64,000 bases of DNA from positions 1,612,001 through 1,676,000 of the forward strand of contig NZ_CP036525.1 in NCBI RefSeq assembly GCF_007741535.1, in the 5' to 3' direction. Each line of letters starts with the position of its first letter. Position 1 is the first letter of the stretch. Of this stretch, positions 41,983 to 51,346 are shown in pieces. Under the pieces are notes generated by a model. The model had not been told where the DNA came from, did no database searches, and worked only from the letters and a program-made list of their open reading frames with translations. A program made the position numbers and the translations under genes. This DNA comes from Rubripirellula lacrimiformis (GTDB lineage: Bacteria > Planctomycetota > Planctomycetia > Pirellulales > Pirellulaceae).

Positions 41983-43806
41983 ATGATGAACTCGAAAAAC
42001 AATCCTGACATCGACGAACTGGAATCGTTGCTGTTCGACGCCGACAGTGGCGAATTGGACAGCCCAGGCGTTCTGCGTGCACGTGAAATTCTGAAATCCA
42101 GCGAAGCGGCCCGTCAATGGTTCGTCCATGACCGAGTGCTATCAGCCGCCATGTTTCTAGAAGGTTCGTCGGGACTAGGGGATGAAATCGACTTGCCGGA
42201 TGATGCTCTTTCGCGAATCGATCCCGCATTCTCGGCCGCCGGTGAAGCCCAACCCAACGCTGCCAAACTGCCCGCCGACAAAGCGAAGTCTCGGATCCCA
42301 TGGCGAATGCTATTGGCGATTGCAGCGACCGGGTTGTTGATGGTGTGGGTGGGGCGATGGTCGGTGTTGCCAAACGATGTGCAGGGTTCGTCCAACGGCA
42401 ACAGCGATCTTGGTGGCCAGACTTCCATTGCCACCACCGGCACGCAGACAAACCAAAATTCATCGGCGTCTGATCGAAGTCCCGCGGATCATCGATTGGT
42501 TGCTAGTTCAAGTCCAAAACAGAGTGCCAATTCGCTTGGCCAAGGCGAGCCGACGTCGCAAGGGATTGCTTTGGTGACGCGGTTGGTCGATGCCCAGTGG
42601 CAAGATTCAGAGGACTCGTTTCGCGTCGGTGACGCGGTATCGCCAGGCCCGATGTCGTTGAAATCCGGGTTCGCCCAGATCGAGTTCTTCTGTGGTGCGA
42701 CGGTCGTGCTAGAAGGCCCGGCCGAGTTGGAAATGTTATCGGCCACCCAGGCACGGTTTCGTCACGGGCGGTTGCGTGCTCAGGTGCCTCCCGCAGCACG
42801 CGGTTTTGAAATCTTGATGGACGAGATGAAAGTCGTTGATTTGGGGACCGAGTTTGGCATCTCGCTGTCGCCCGACCATGCGGATGTCCAAGTTTTTGAC
42901 GGCGAGGTCGAAGTGCATCGGCCGGAGCACCAAATGAAATTGTTAGAAGCCGGGCAAAGCTTGTCGCGTCGCAGAGACGGGTCGGTGGGCGATTCGGTGA
43001 CCGCACCAAATGACTTTATCGATATTGAAACCTTGGATGTTCAAGCCGAAAGCCAAACGACCATTCGGCGGGATCGTTGGCGAGCCTATTCGGAGAAATT
43101 GCGTCGTGATGATCGTGTGATTGCTTACTACGCGATCGACGATGGTCGTTCGTGGGCTCGCAAACTCCCCTGCAGCAACCTGCCGGCCAATCCAGACTTG
43201 GCCGGTGCGATTGTGGGTGCGGCGCATGTCGAAGGTCGATGGCCTGGGAAATCGGCGATCGAATTCAAACGCCCCGGCGATCGCGTGCGAGTCGACATTC
43301 CAGGCGAATTTGGTTCATTGACGATGGCCTGCTGGGTTAAAATTGACAGTCTGGACCGTTGGTACAACTCGTTGTTTTTGACCGACAACTACGAACGTGG
43401 AAAACCACACTGGCAGATTCTGGATACCGGCCAGTTGTTCTTCTCTGTCCGCGTCAGTGATGAAAACGTCCAGCAAGAACACCGCGAAGTGGTCTCGCCG
43501 CCCTTCTGGAAACCTTCGATGAGCGGCCAGTGGTTGCACCTAGCCACAACGCACGACGTCCACCTGCGTCGTACGACTCATTATCTGAATGGTGAAATGC
43601 TTAGCGAAGCCACCATTCCTAAGAAACAGTTAGTGGTACCTACTCGGATCGGGAAAGCGTCGATCGGAAACTGGTCGGTGCCGACTAAGCCAGATGCAAA
43701 GTTTGCGATTCGAAACTTGAATGGCAGCATTGACGAATTTGTCGTGTTTTCCGAAGCCCTGGCGGCGGACGAAATCCAGCAGATGTATGAAAACGGAAAG
43801 CCTTGA
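41983..43806 (+). CDS. FecR-domain plus LamG-domain membrane protein
   Basis: A 607-aa protein. The cytoplasmic N-terminus (MMNSKNNPDIDELESLLFDA) leads to one membrane helix at about residues 106-125 (LLAIAATGLLMVWVGRW). A FecR-like domain follows at about 195-330 (FRVGDAVSPGPMSLKSGFAQ, VVLEGPAELEMLSATQARF, VVDLGTEFGISLS). A C-terminal LamG/concanavalin-like domain ends the protein (SLTMACWVKIDSLDRWYNSL, LNGSIDEFVVFSEALAADEI). FecR proteins pass an outside signal to a cognate ECF sigma factor, here the gene two bases upstream. The LamG part probably binds a polysaccharide. GGAG at 41971-41974 sets ATG 41983. The next gene starts directly after its stop. Confidence 0.9.
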   Translation: MMNSKNNPDIDELESLLFDADSGELDSPGVLRAREILKSSEAARQWFVHDRVLSAAMFLEGSSGLGDEIDLPDDALSRIDPAFSAAGEAQPNAAKLPADKAKSRIPWRMLLAIAATGLLMVWVGRWSVLPNDVQGSSNGNSDLGGQTSIATTGTQTNQNSSASDRSPADHRLVASSSPKQSANSLGQGEPTSQGIALVTRLVDAQWQDSEDSFRVGDAVSPGPMSLKSGFAQIEFFCGATVVLEGPAELEMLSATQARFRHGRLRAQVPPAARGFEILMDEMKVVDLGTEFGISLSPDHADVQVFDGEVEVHRPEHQMKLLEAGQSLSRRRDGSVGDSVTAPNDFIDIETLDVQAESQTTIRRDRWRAYSEKLRRDDRVIAYYAIDDGRSWARKLPCSNLPANPDLAGAIVGAAHVEGRWPGKSAIEFKRPGDRVRVDIPGEFGSLTMACWVKIDSLDRWYNSLFLTDNYERGKPHWQILDTGQLFFSVRVSDENVQQEHREVVSPPFWKPSMSGQWLHLATTHDVHLRRTTHYLNGEMLSEATIPKKQLVVPTRIGKASIGNWSVPTKPDAKFAIRNLNGSIDEFVVFSEALAADEIQQMYENGKP

Positions 43807-46638
43807 ATGAGAAAATCAATGATCAAGTCTCGAAAGTTTGCGACCCGGCGTAGGGCGCGTTCCATCATCGGCGCCGTTTGCGTGGCAGTCGGTTTGGGCG
43901 GTGTCGCGATGACATCGATGGCTGAAACTCCAGCCAAGTCCGAGCCCAAACTGCATGCCGATGCGGACAAGCACTTCACGTTGAAGGTGTTGCCCCTGTT
44001 GAAGGAAAAATGCTTTGGGTGTCACGGCAGCGATCCCGACGACCTGAAGGGTGACTACGACGTTCGCACCCGCGAAGCAACCATGGTCGGTGGTGAATCC
44101 GGCGAGGTCGCCGTGGTCGAAGGTGATCCCGAAAACAGCATCCTGTATCAGGCTGTGATGTGGGATTCGTTGGAGATGCCGCCCAAGGAAAACGATCGGT
44201 TAACGGACGACCAAACTGAGATGGTGCGGCGTTGGATCATGGACGGTGCACCATGGCCGGACGCTGAGACGCAAGATTCCATCATGTTGGAAGAACGCAA
44301 AGTCGCCGTCAACGATGATGGCGTCTTGATTTCAACCAGCGGTGGATTGGCTGATCAGTGGACCTATCGGCGCTATGAACCGGAAGACATCTGGGGGTTC
44401 CAGCCTGTCCGCACTCAGTTCGATCAAGATACGATCGACGGCTTTGTCGACCAACAATTGCAGGCTGCACAGATTCGTGCCGCTGGGCAAGCCGAGCCGC
44501 GTCTGCTGGTGCGACGTGCCTACTTGGATCTGTTGGGGCTGCCACCAAGTCCGGATCAGACGGAACAGTTTTTGACCGCTTGGGAACAAGATTCGGATCA
44601 GGCTTGGGCCAATTTGATCGACCAATTGCTCGACAGCCCGCATTACGGTGAACGTTGGGCACAACATTGGTTGGACGTCGTTCGTTATGCCGATACCGGT
44701 GGCTTTTCGAACGATTATGAACGGTCCAACGCGTGGCGTTATCGCGACTATGTCATTCGTTCATTCAACGCCGATAAACCGTACAACGAATTTGTTCTGG
44801 AACAGATTGCTGGCGATGAACTTCGACCGGACGACCCCGAGGCCAGGATCGCCACAGGCTTTCTGCGAATGGGGCCGTGGGGCACCGCGATGATCCCACA
44901 AGACGAAGCCCGGCAGTTGTTCCGCGATGACGTGGTGCACAGCATTGGGCAGTCGTTTTTGTCGATGCCGATGCGTTGCTGTAAGTGTCACGACCATAAA
45001 TTTGATCCGATCCCGACACAGGATTACTACCGCATGTATGCCGCCATTTCGGCGTCGCAACCGGCCGAAATCGAAGCGGAATTTTTGCCATCCGAGAATC
45101 AGGTTGGATTCGACGAGGGCAAGACGCTGGTCACTCGCTTGCACGAATTCGCCGACGGCGAACGTCAGGCGTTGATCGACAAGCAGGAAGCGGCAGCGAA
45201 GAAGTGGTACGACGAAAAAGGGTTGCCGTACAAGGACGAAAAGGCACGCAAGGACGATCCCGATGATCAGAAACCACCGCGTTACGCCGGATTGGACGAG
45301 TCCGAAAAGGGGCGTCTGAAAGTTCGTCAACAAGACGCTTGGATTTGGAAACGACGGTTCGAGCGATTCGACCCGATGACGCAAAGCGTTTTCAATGGTC
45401 CCGACTATTGGCTGGATGCAAAGAAGTTGCGTCAGCCCAAAAAGGTGGACCCGAAATGGCGTCCGGAATCGTTTATCCATACCGGTGGATCCCTGTCCGC
45501 CAAGGGCGCTGCGGTCACACCCGGCGTGTTAAGCGGATGTGGTGTCCCTGTGGAAGGGGCCCCCATCGATGATCCGTTCGCGCTGACCACCGATGTCGAA
45601 GGGCGACGTTTGGGGTTGGCGAAATGGATCGTCGATCCACGCAACCCGCTGACCGCTCGTTCCTTTGTGAACCGGTTGTGGCAGTATCACTTTGGACGTG
45701 GATTGGTCGGGACCCCCAATAACTTTGGCGTCAAAGGTTCCAAACCGACTCACCCCGAACTGTTGGATTGGTTGACTGGACAATTCGTCGATGGCGGTTG
45801 GAAGTCCAAGCCGATTCATCGCATGATCATGATGTCGGACGCATACAAGCGATCCACTTGGCATCCCGATCTGGAAGGTTTGGAATTGAAAGATCCGGCG
45901 AACGACTTGTTGGCCCGATTCACACCACGGCGGATGACTGCCGAGGAAATGCGAGACAGCATGTTGTCCGCTAGCGGCGAATTGAATCCGGAAATGGGTG
46001 GGTTGCCCATCATGCCGGAAATCAATCTGGAGGTTGCATTGCAGCCACGGATGATTCAGTTTTCGATTGCACCGGCCTACCAACCGTCGCAAACACCGCA
46101 GCAGCGAAACCGTCGAACGATCTATGCCTACCGAGTGCGAGGACAGGCGGATCCGTTCTTGGAAGTGCTGAACCAACCGAACCCGAACGAGTCCTGCGAC
46201 CTGCGGGATGCGGCCGCTGTGTCGCCGCAAGCGTTCACGTTGATGAACAGCGAATTGATGACGGATCGAGCGATCGGTTTGGCGAAACGCCTGATGAAGG
46301 ATGCCAATGACTTGCCTGGTCGTATCGAGCTGGCTTTTCAATTGACGATGGGACGCGAGCCCACCGCCAACGAGCAAACGAACTTGCAAAGTTATGTTCG
46401 TGACATGGTGACTTACCACCAAAATCACGAACCCGGCGACGTCAGCTATCCGACCAAGGTGGTTCGTTCGTTGGTCGAGGAATTTTCGGGTGAACCGTTC
46501 GAGATTGACGAACTGCTGCCCAATTTTGAAAACTATTCGCCCGATTCCAAGCCGGCAACGGTGTCCGAGGAAACGCGAGCACTTGCCGACGCTTGTCTGC
46601 TTTTGTTCAACGCGAATGAGTTCGTCTACATCTACTAA
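43807..46638 (+). CDS. DUF1549/DUF1553 (PSCyt2/PSD1) domain protein
   Basis: A 943-aa exported protein. After a signal-like N-terminus (RRRARSIIGAVCVAVGLGG) comes a planctomycete cytochrome C-like domain (PSCyt1) with CFGCHG near residue 70. DUF1549 (PSCyt2) follows at about 200-400, with a second heme-type motif CKCHDH. DUF1553 (PSD1), from about residue 590, includes LTARSFVNRLWQYHFGRGL. The two CxxCH motifs suggest covalent heme and an electron-transfer role. Which substrate it serves is unknown, though carbohydrate or sulfated polymer breakdown has been proposed for these cassettes. It abuts the FecR/LamG gene and lies 45 bases before the DUF1501 gene, in the standard operon order. Confidence 0.92.
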   Translation: MRKSMIKSRKFATRRRARSIIGAVCVAVGLGGVAMTSMAETPAKSEPKLHADADKHFTLKVLPLLKEKCFGCHGSDPDDLKGDYDVRTREATMVGGESGEVAVVEGDPENSILYQAVMWDSLEMPPKENDRLTDDQTEMVRRWIMDGAPWPDAETQDSIMLEERKVAVNDDGVLISTSGGLADQWTYRRYEPEDIWGFQPVRTQFDQDTIDGFVDQQLQAAQIRAAGQAEPRLLVRRAYLDLLGLPPSPDQTEQFLTAWEQDSDQAWANLIDQLLDSPHYGERWAQHWLDVVRYADTGGFSNDYERSNAWRYRDYVIRSFNADKPYNEFVLEQIAGDELRPDDPEARIATGFLRMGPWGTAMIPQDEARQLFRDDVVHSIGQSFLSMPMRCCKCHDHKFDPIPTQDYYRMYAAISASQPAEIEAEFLPSENQVGFDEGKTLVTRLHEFADGERQALIDKQEAAAKKWYDEKGLPYKDEKARKDDPDDQKPPRYAGLDESEKGRLKVRQQDAWIWKRRFERFDPMTQSVFNGPDYWLDAKKLRQPKKVDPKWRPESFIHTGGSLSAKGAAVTPGVLSGCGVPVEGAPIDDPFALTTDVEGRRLGLAKWIVDPRNPLTARSFVNRLWQYHFGRGLVGTPNNFGVKGSKPTHPELLDWLTGQFVDGGWKSKPIHRMIMMSDAYKRSTWHPDLEGLELKDPANDLLARFTPRRMTAEEMRDSMLSASGELNPEMGGLPIMPEINLEVALQPRMIQFSIAPAYQPSQTPQQRNRRTIYAYRVRGQADPFLEVLNQPNPNESCDLRDAAAVSPQAFTLMNSELMTDRAIGLAKRLMKDANDLPGRIELAFQLTMGREPTANEQTNLQSYVRDMVTYHQNHEPGDVSYPTKVVRSLVEEFSGEPFEIDELLPNFENYSPDSKPATVSEETRALADACLLLFNANEFVYIY

Positions 46639-46682
46639 CGATCACCGTTTGCCAGTGCAAACCACTCACGAGAATATCAATC

Positions 46683-48095
46683 ATGCACCGAATACCACGA
46701 TTGCCACGTCGCGACTTTTTGTACGGTCTGGGATCATCGCTGGGGGCGCTAGCGCTGACCGATCTGATGGCGGGCGACTCCTTGGCTGCTGCGGCTGCGA
46801 AGGCAGGACCGTTGTCGCCGAAACCACCGATGCATCCGGCCAAAGCAAAAGCCGTCATCATGTTGTTCATGGAAGGTGGCCCCAGCCAAACCGATACCTT
46901 TGACCCGAAACCCGAACTGGACCGACTGCACCTGTCGGAATCGAAGCGGACCGAAGGATTGGCCGGCGGTAAACGGTTCTATGTGGGAAGCCCGTTCAAG
47001 AGTCGCAAGGTCGGCCAATCAGGACTGGACATGTGCGACCGGTTTGTCCATCTGGCCGAAGCCGAAGTCGCAGACGAACTTTGCGTCTACCGCGGCTGTC
47101 AGGCAGAATCGCTGAACCACCCCGAAGCCCTGTTGCACATGAACACGGGTAGCAGGCTGGGCGCGGATCCGGCGGTGGGTTCCTGGATGACTTATGGGTT
47201 GGGCAGCGAGAACCAGAATTTGCCCGGCTACGTTGTGATGACCGAATTGGCGTTGCCACAAGCTGGATCGACAAACTGGTCCAACGGTTTCCTGCCAGCG
47301 TATTTCCAGGGAACGCGATTGCGAACCGAAGGGTCGCCCATTCTGGACCTGCGACCCGCCGGTCACATCACCCCGGATCACCAACGTCGTGCTTTGGACG
47401 AATTGGCGCGGCTGAATGCGGATCACCTGAAACGACATGCGGAACATGCCGATTTGGCGGCCAGGATGGAAAGCTATGAATTAGCGTTCCGTATGCAAGC
47501 CGAAGTGCCCGGGATCGTCGATCTGGCCAGCGAATCGGAGCAGACTCGCGAAATGTATGGCTTGAACCGTAGTGAAACGGCGACCTTTGGACGCCAATGT
47601 CTGATGGCCCGACGATTGGTCGAACAGGGTGTCCGGTTCGTCCAGATTTTCTCTGGCGGTTGGGATAGCCACGATTATCTAGAACGCGGCCACTCGTCGC
47701 GGATTGCCAGCGTCGATCAACCGATCGCCGCCTTGATCAAAGACCTGAAACGCCGTGGCATGCTGGACGAAACCCTGGTGGTTTGGACCGGCGAATTCGG
47801 ACGCACGCCCGATAATAACTATCGCGGTGGGGTGACTTCCCTAGGCCGTGACCACAACGTCGATGCGATGACGATGTGGCTGGCCGGCGGCGGAACCAAA
47901 CGCGGGTCGATCGTCGGTGCGACCGACGAAATCGGTGCGAAGGCGGTCGAATGTGTGCACCCGATTCGGGACCTGCACGTCACACTGCTGCATTTGATGG
48001 GGCTGGACGACAATAAATTGACGTACTTCCATGGGGGGCGTTACAAGCAATTGTCACAGTTCGGCGGCGAGTTGATCAAGGAACTGATTGCCTAG
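46683..48095 (+). CDS. DUF1501 family protein
   Basis: A 470-aa protein with a twin-arginine-type signal (LPRRDFLYGLGSSLGALALT). It has the family's alkaline-phosphatase-like fold: AVIMLFMEGGPSQTDTFDPK at the start, CVYRGCQAESLNHPEALLHM, then FVQIFSGGWDSHDYLERGHS, LVVWTGEFGRTPDNNYRGG and GRDHNVDAMTMWLAGGG, where Asp and His residues would hold metal ions. DUF1501 proteins always accompany DUF1549/1553 proteins in planctomycetes, and their reaction is not known. Export by Tat implies folding before transport, which suits a metal-bearing enzyme. It closes the cassette started by the sigma factor. Confidence 0.92.
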   Translation: MHRIPRLPRRDFLYGLGSSLGALALTDLMAGDSLAAAAAKAGPLSPKPPMHPAKAKAVIMLFMEGGPSQTDTFDPKPELDRLHLSESKRTEGLAGGKRFYVGSPFKSRKVGQSGLDMCDRFVHLAEAEVADELCVYRGCQAESLNHPEALLHMNTGSRLGADPAVGSWMTYGLGSENQNLPGYVVMTELALPQAGSTNWSNGFLPAYFQGTRLRTEGSPILDLRPAGHITPDHQRRALDELARLNADHLKRHAEHADLAARMESYELAFRMQAEVPGIVDLASESEQTREMYGLNRSETATFGRQCLMARRLVEQGVRFVQIFSGGWDSHDYLERGHSSRIASVDQPIAALIKDLKRRGMLDETLVVWTGEFGRTPDNNYRGGVTSLGRDHNVDAMTMWLAGGGTKRGSIVGATDEIGAKAVECVHPIRDLHVTLLHLMGLDDNKLTYFHGGRYKQLSQFGGELIKELIA

Positions 48096-48179
48096 TGGCA
48101 CGTCCCGGCCGATCGCCATCTTCGCTAGGATACCTTCGGTTAGAAAGGAACATGATCCTGCAACGAACTTGGTGGTGTG

Positions 48180-49469
48180 ATGGCTTGGGAACTTTCGGAA
48201 TTCGGTCAACGTCTGGGACTCGGTAGCGGTATCGGCGAACTGATGGACGACCTTGGGCACGCCATCGCCAAAGGCGGTGATCGTGTTTGCATGTTGGGCG
48301 GCGGCCAGCCGGCGCATATCCCACAGGTCGAAGAAGTTTGGCGACGCCGCATCCAGGAAATTGCGGATCAGCCTGGGGCCTTGGAGCATGCCCTGGGAAA
48401 TTACGAACCGCCCGCCGGGAACCCCGGCTTTCGTGAAGCGATCGCCGGTTTGTTTCGCCGCCAATTCGGTTGGGATATCTCGTCCGAAAATGTTGCGGTC
48501 ACCCCCGGCGGGCAGACCGCGTTCTTTCTTTTGCTGAACGCATTGGCCGGACGCTTCGCCGATGGCCGACACAAAAAGGTGTTGCTGCCGTTGGTGCCCG
48601 AGTACATCGGGTACGCCAACCAATCCGTTGCCGACGATCTGTTTGTCGCGGTGCGTCCGCTGATCGACCGACTGGGGAAACATCGATTCAAGTATCGAGT
48701 CGATTTTGATCGGCTGGTTGTGACCGATGACATTGCAGCGATTTGTGTGTCGCGGCCCACCAATCCCAGCGGCAATGTGTTGACGGATGACGAAATCGAT
48801 CGGTTGGCAAAGATCGCCAATCAACATCAGATCCCGTTGATCATTGATGGTGCCTACGGTGCCCCTTTCCCGAACGTGATTTTCACGGACGCCGCACCGG
48901 TTTGGAACAAGGATCTGATTCTGACTCTAAGTCTGTCAAAGATCGGGCTGCCCGGCACTCGCACCGGGATCGTGATTGCACAGAACGACTTGATTCGTTC
49001 GATCGCATCGATGACTTCGATCGTGGGGCTGGCCAACACCAACGTGGGGCAGTCGATTGTGACCCCGTTGGTCGAAAGTGGCGAAATCTTGGATGTGTCG
49101 AACAACATCGTTCGGCCGTTCTATCAGCAGAAATCGATCGAAGCACTGCAGATGGTGGATGATCTGTTTGACGATGCGATCCCCTATCGCGTCCACCAAA
49201 GTGAGGGGGCGCTCTTTCTATGGATCTGGTTTGAAGATTTGCCGATCACATCGACCCAACTTTATCAGCGGTTGAAGCTTCGGGATGTGCTGGTCGTGCC
49301 CGGGAACCACTTTTTCTTCGGCGATGATGATCCGTCGTGGGCGCACCGCAATCAGTGCATTCGGGTGACCTTCACGATGCCCAAGGCGATCGTCCATCGC
49401 GGTCTGCAAGCCATCGCCGAAGAAGTTCGGACAGCCTATCAAGGCGAACCCGCAGCCATGGAAGACTAA
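48180..49469 (+). CDS. avtA: Valine-pyruvate aminotransferase
   Basis: A 429-aa class I aminotransferase with family-specific runs I recall from Escherichia coli AvtA: GNYEPPAGNPGFREAI, VPEYIGYANQ, ICVSRPTNPSGNVLTDDEID and IIDGAYGAPFPNVIF. It also has LSLSKIGLPGTRTGIVIA with the PLP-binding Lys, and FLWIWFEDLPITSTQLYQRL. It transfers the amino group between valine and pyruvate, or alanine and 2-ketoisovalerate, in the cytoplasm. ATG 48180 was chosen over the GTG codon just before it. It stands 84 bases after the DUF1501 gene and is followed by a TIM-barrel gene. It does not appear to belong functionally to the cassette upstream. Confidence 0.92.
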   Translation: MAWELSEFGQRLGLGSGIGELMDDLGHAIAKGGDRVCMLGGGQPAHIPQVEEVWRRRIQEIADQPGALEHALGNYEPPAGNPGFREAIAGLFRRQFGWDISSENVAVTPGGQTAFFLLLNALAGRFADGRHKKVLLPLVPEYIGYANQSVADDLFVAVRPLIDRLGKHRFKYRVDFDRLVVTDDIAAICVSRPTNPSGNVLTDDEIDRLAKIANQHQIPLIIDGAYGAPFPNVIFTDAAPVWNKDLILTLSLSKIGLPGTRTGIVIAQNDLIRSIASMTSIVGLANTNVGQSIVTPLVESGEILDVSNNIVRPFYQQKSIEALQMVDDLFDDAIPYRVHQSEGALFLWIWFEDLPITSTQLYQRLKLRDVLVVPGNHFFFGDDDPSWAHRNQCIRVTFTMPKAIVHRGLQAIAEEVRTAYQGEPAAMED

Positions 49470-49578
49470 GAGTGCGATCGGTGGATGCGGCGGCGTGGAT
49501 CGACGGATCAGACCAGGTATAATGCCTGCAGATCTCGGTTCCCGTCCTTTCCGCATCCTACCGTTCCAGGCTGTCTTG

Positions 49579-50493
49579 ATGACCAATCCTCCGTTACCCA
49601 AGAATCAGAACAAGTCCTCTGTCATCAGCCGTCGCGGTTTGATGACTGCCGCTGCGGCCGCCACCGGCGCCGTTGCCACCGGTGCGGTCGCCAATGCCCA
49701 GGAAGCCAAGCAGGCTGCCGCCGGCGCCGTCGATGCCAAACAGGGGCGGCTGAACCAATCGGTTTGTAAATGGTGCTTTCCGAAGATGTCGCTAGAGGAT
49801 CTGGCCAAAGAAGCAGCCGCGATGGGAATGGTCGGGATCGATTTGCTAGATCCACCCGATTTTCCAACATTGAAAAAGCATGGGTTGGTCTGCACCATGG
49901 TCCAGTCCCATCCGCTGTCCGATGGACTGTGTGACACCCAATTTCACGACATGTGCATTGAAAAAATCAACGCTGCCGTGGAAGCCACATCCGCAGAGGG
50001 GTGGAAGAACGTCATCGTGTTCAGCGGCAACGCACGCGGGATCGACCGCGAAAAGGGTATGAAAAACTGCGTTGACGCGCTTCGCAAGGTGGTTCCGGTG
50101 GCCGAAAAGGCGGGCGTGACCCTGCAAATGGAACTGCTCAACAGCAAGGTGAACCACGCCGATTACATGTGCGACAACAGCCAGTGGGGCGTCGAATTGG
50201 TCAAACGGGTCGGCAGCGATCATTTCAAGTTGTTGTATGACATCTACCACATGCAAATCATGGAAGGTGACATCATTCGTACGATTCAACAGAATCACCA
50301 GTACTACGGTCACTACCATACCGCCGGCAATCCTGGTCGCCACGAATTGGACGATACGCAAGAACTGCTGTATCCACCGATCGCGAAAGCCATCGCCGAC
50401 ACGGGATACCAAGGCTATTTCGCGCACGAATTTTTGCCTGTGCGTGATCCGATCGCGGGACTCCGCGACGCGGTCGCTCAGTGCATCGTCTAG
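49579..50493 (+). CDS. Tat-exported sugar isomerase-like TIM-barrel protein
   Basis: A 304-aa protein. The N-terminal SRRGLMTAAAAATGAVATGA is a twin-arginine signal. The mature part is an AP-endonuclease/xylose isomerase-type TIM barrel. It most resembles the hydroxypyruvate isomerase group, with metal-ligand candidates Glu (TLQMELLNSK), Asp and His (FKLLYDIYHMQIMEGD), His (GHYHTAGNPGRHELDD) and Glu (YFAHEFLPVRDP). The start ATG 49579 is the first in-frame codon that gives an N-terminus for the Tat motif. Such exported isomerase-like proteins are common in planctomycetes, and substrates are mostly unknown. It is not clearly linked to neighbours. Confidence 0.85.
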   Translation: MTNPPLPKNQNKSSVISRRGLMTAAAAATGAVATGAVANAQEAKQAAAGAVDAKQGRLNQSVCKWCFPKMSLEDLAKEAAAMGMVGIDLLDPPDFPTLKKHGLVCTMVQSHPLSDGLCDTQFHDMCIEKINAAVEATSAEGWKNVIVFSGNARGIDREKGMKNCVDALRKVVPVAEKAGVTLQMELLNSKVNHADYMCDNSQWGVELVKRVGSDHFKLLYDIYHMQIMEGDIIRTIQQNHQYYGHYHTAGNPGRHELDDTQELLYPPIAKAIADTGYQGYFAHEFLPVRDPIAGLRDAVAQCIV

Positions 50494-50836
50494 AAACCAC
50501 CAAGTGGGCACCACGCACGCACCACGCGGGGGAGTCCTGTCACCATGGCAACGTTACGGATGCGATGGACGTTCTTGGTCGGGGCCGTTGTGATCGAAGG
50601 CACCAGGGGCGGCCCAGGTTGGATCCGTTTGGCGACCGATTCATGTTTTGAGTCCTAGGTAAGTTGCAATCGCCAGTTACTTGTGGTTGAATCGGAGTTA
50701 GGCGAGCACCTTTTGCTTGCTTCCGTTGCCGAGGTGCGAGAGAACCATGCACCATCGGCCCGTGGTCGTTTAGGAGTTGACGATTGATGATGCTCGAGGG
50801 AGTGAGCTTGCCCTATTCCCACGAAATGAAATCAAG
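50494..50836. other. Intergenic region before the AP2 gene
   Basis: About 340 bases. A pair GCACCT (near 50707) and AGGTGC could form a weak hairpin. The region should hold the promoter of the AP2 gene. A TTG at 50777 could extend that gene by 20 residues, but the added residues lack domain character. Confidence 0.4.
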
Positions 50837-51271
50837 ATGAGCGCCAACCGAAATATCACTCGAATCCAGCGTCTAACCACCGGCGGGTATTTGGTCCGCG
50901 TCACGCGAAAAGGCAAGATGCATTCGGACTACTTTTCTGATGTCGACTACGGCGGGAAACGAAAAGCTCTGTTGGCAGCCCGAGAATTCCGAGACCAATT
51001 GGAATCGAAACTGAAGGGCTACACGTCCAAGCAAATCGCCAAGAAAGAACGCGCCAATAACACTTCTGGGGTGGTCGGCGTCCGCTATGTGGAAGAACTC
51101 GATCCACGTTGGGAATCACAGCCCGTCTACGGCTATTGGGTAGCCCAGTGGAGTCCCTCGAAAGGGGTTCGCAAGACCGCCCGTTTCTCGGTCGAAAAAT
51201 ATGGCGACGACGAGGCTCTGCGCCTGGCCATCAAGGCCCGCAACAAGGGCGTCGCATCGATGGAATCCTAG
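50837..51271 (+). CDS. AP2/ERF-type DNA-binding domain protein
   Basis: A 144-aa protein. The N-terminal half begins MSANRNITRIQRLTTGGYLV and looks like a first, divergent domain with beta strands (VRVTRKGKMHSDYFSDVDYG). The second half is an AP2 domain: SGVVGVRYVEELDPRWESQP, then YWVAQWSPSKG and TARFSVEKYGDDEALRLAI. AP2 domains in bacteria bind DNA and often occur in homing-endonuclease-like or mobile genes. Here the protein stands alone, with no nuclease domain, so it is more likely a small DNA-binding protein. ATG 50837 was preferred to TTG 50777 for domain reasons. No strong ribosome binding site is seen. Confidence 0.78.
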   Translation: MSANRNITRIQRLTTGGYLVRVTRKGKMHSDYFSDVDYGGKRKALLAAREFRDQLESKLKGYTSKQIAKKERANNTSGVVGVRYVEELDPRWESQPVYGYWVAQWSPSKGVRKTARFSVEKYGDDEALRLAIKARNKGVASMES

Positions 51272-51346
51272 TCGTCGCTTGGGGCGTAGGATCAAGGGGA
51301 AGATTCCGATCGTCAAGTCGGTTCCGGCGAAGTTACCCGCGGTGTG

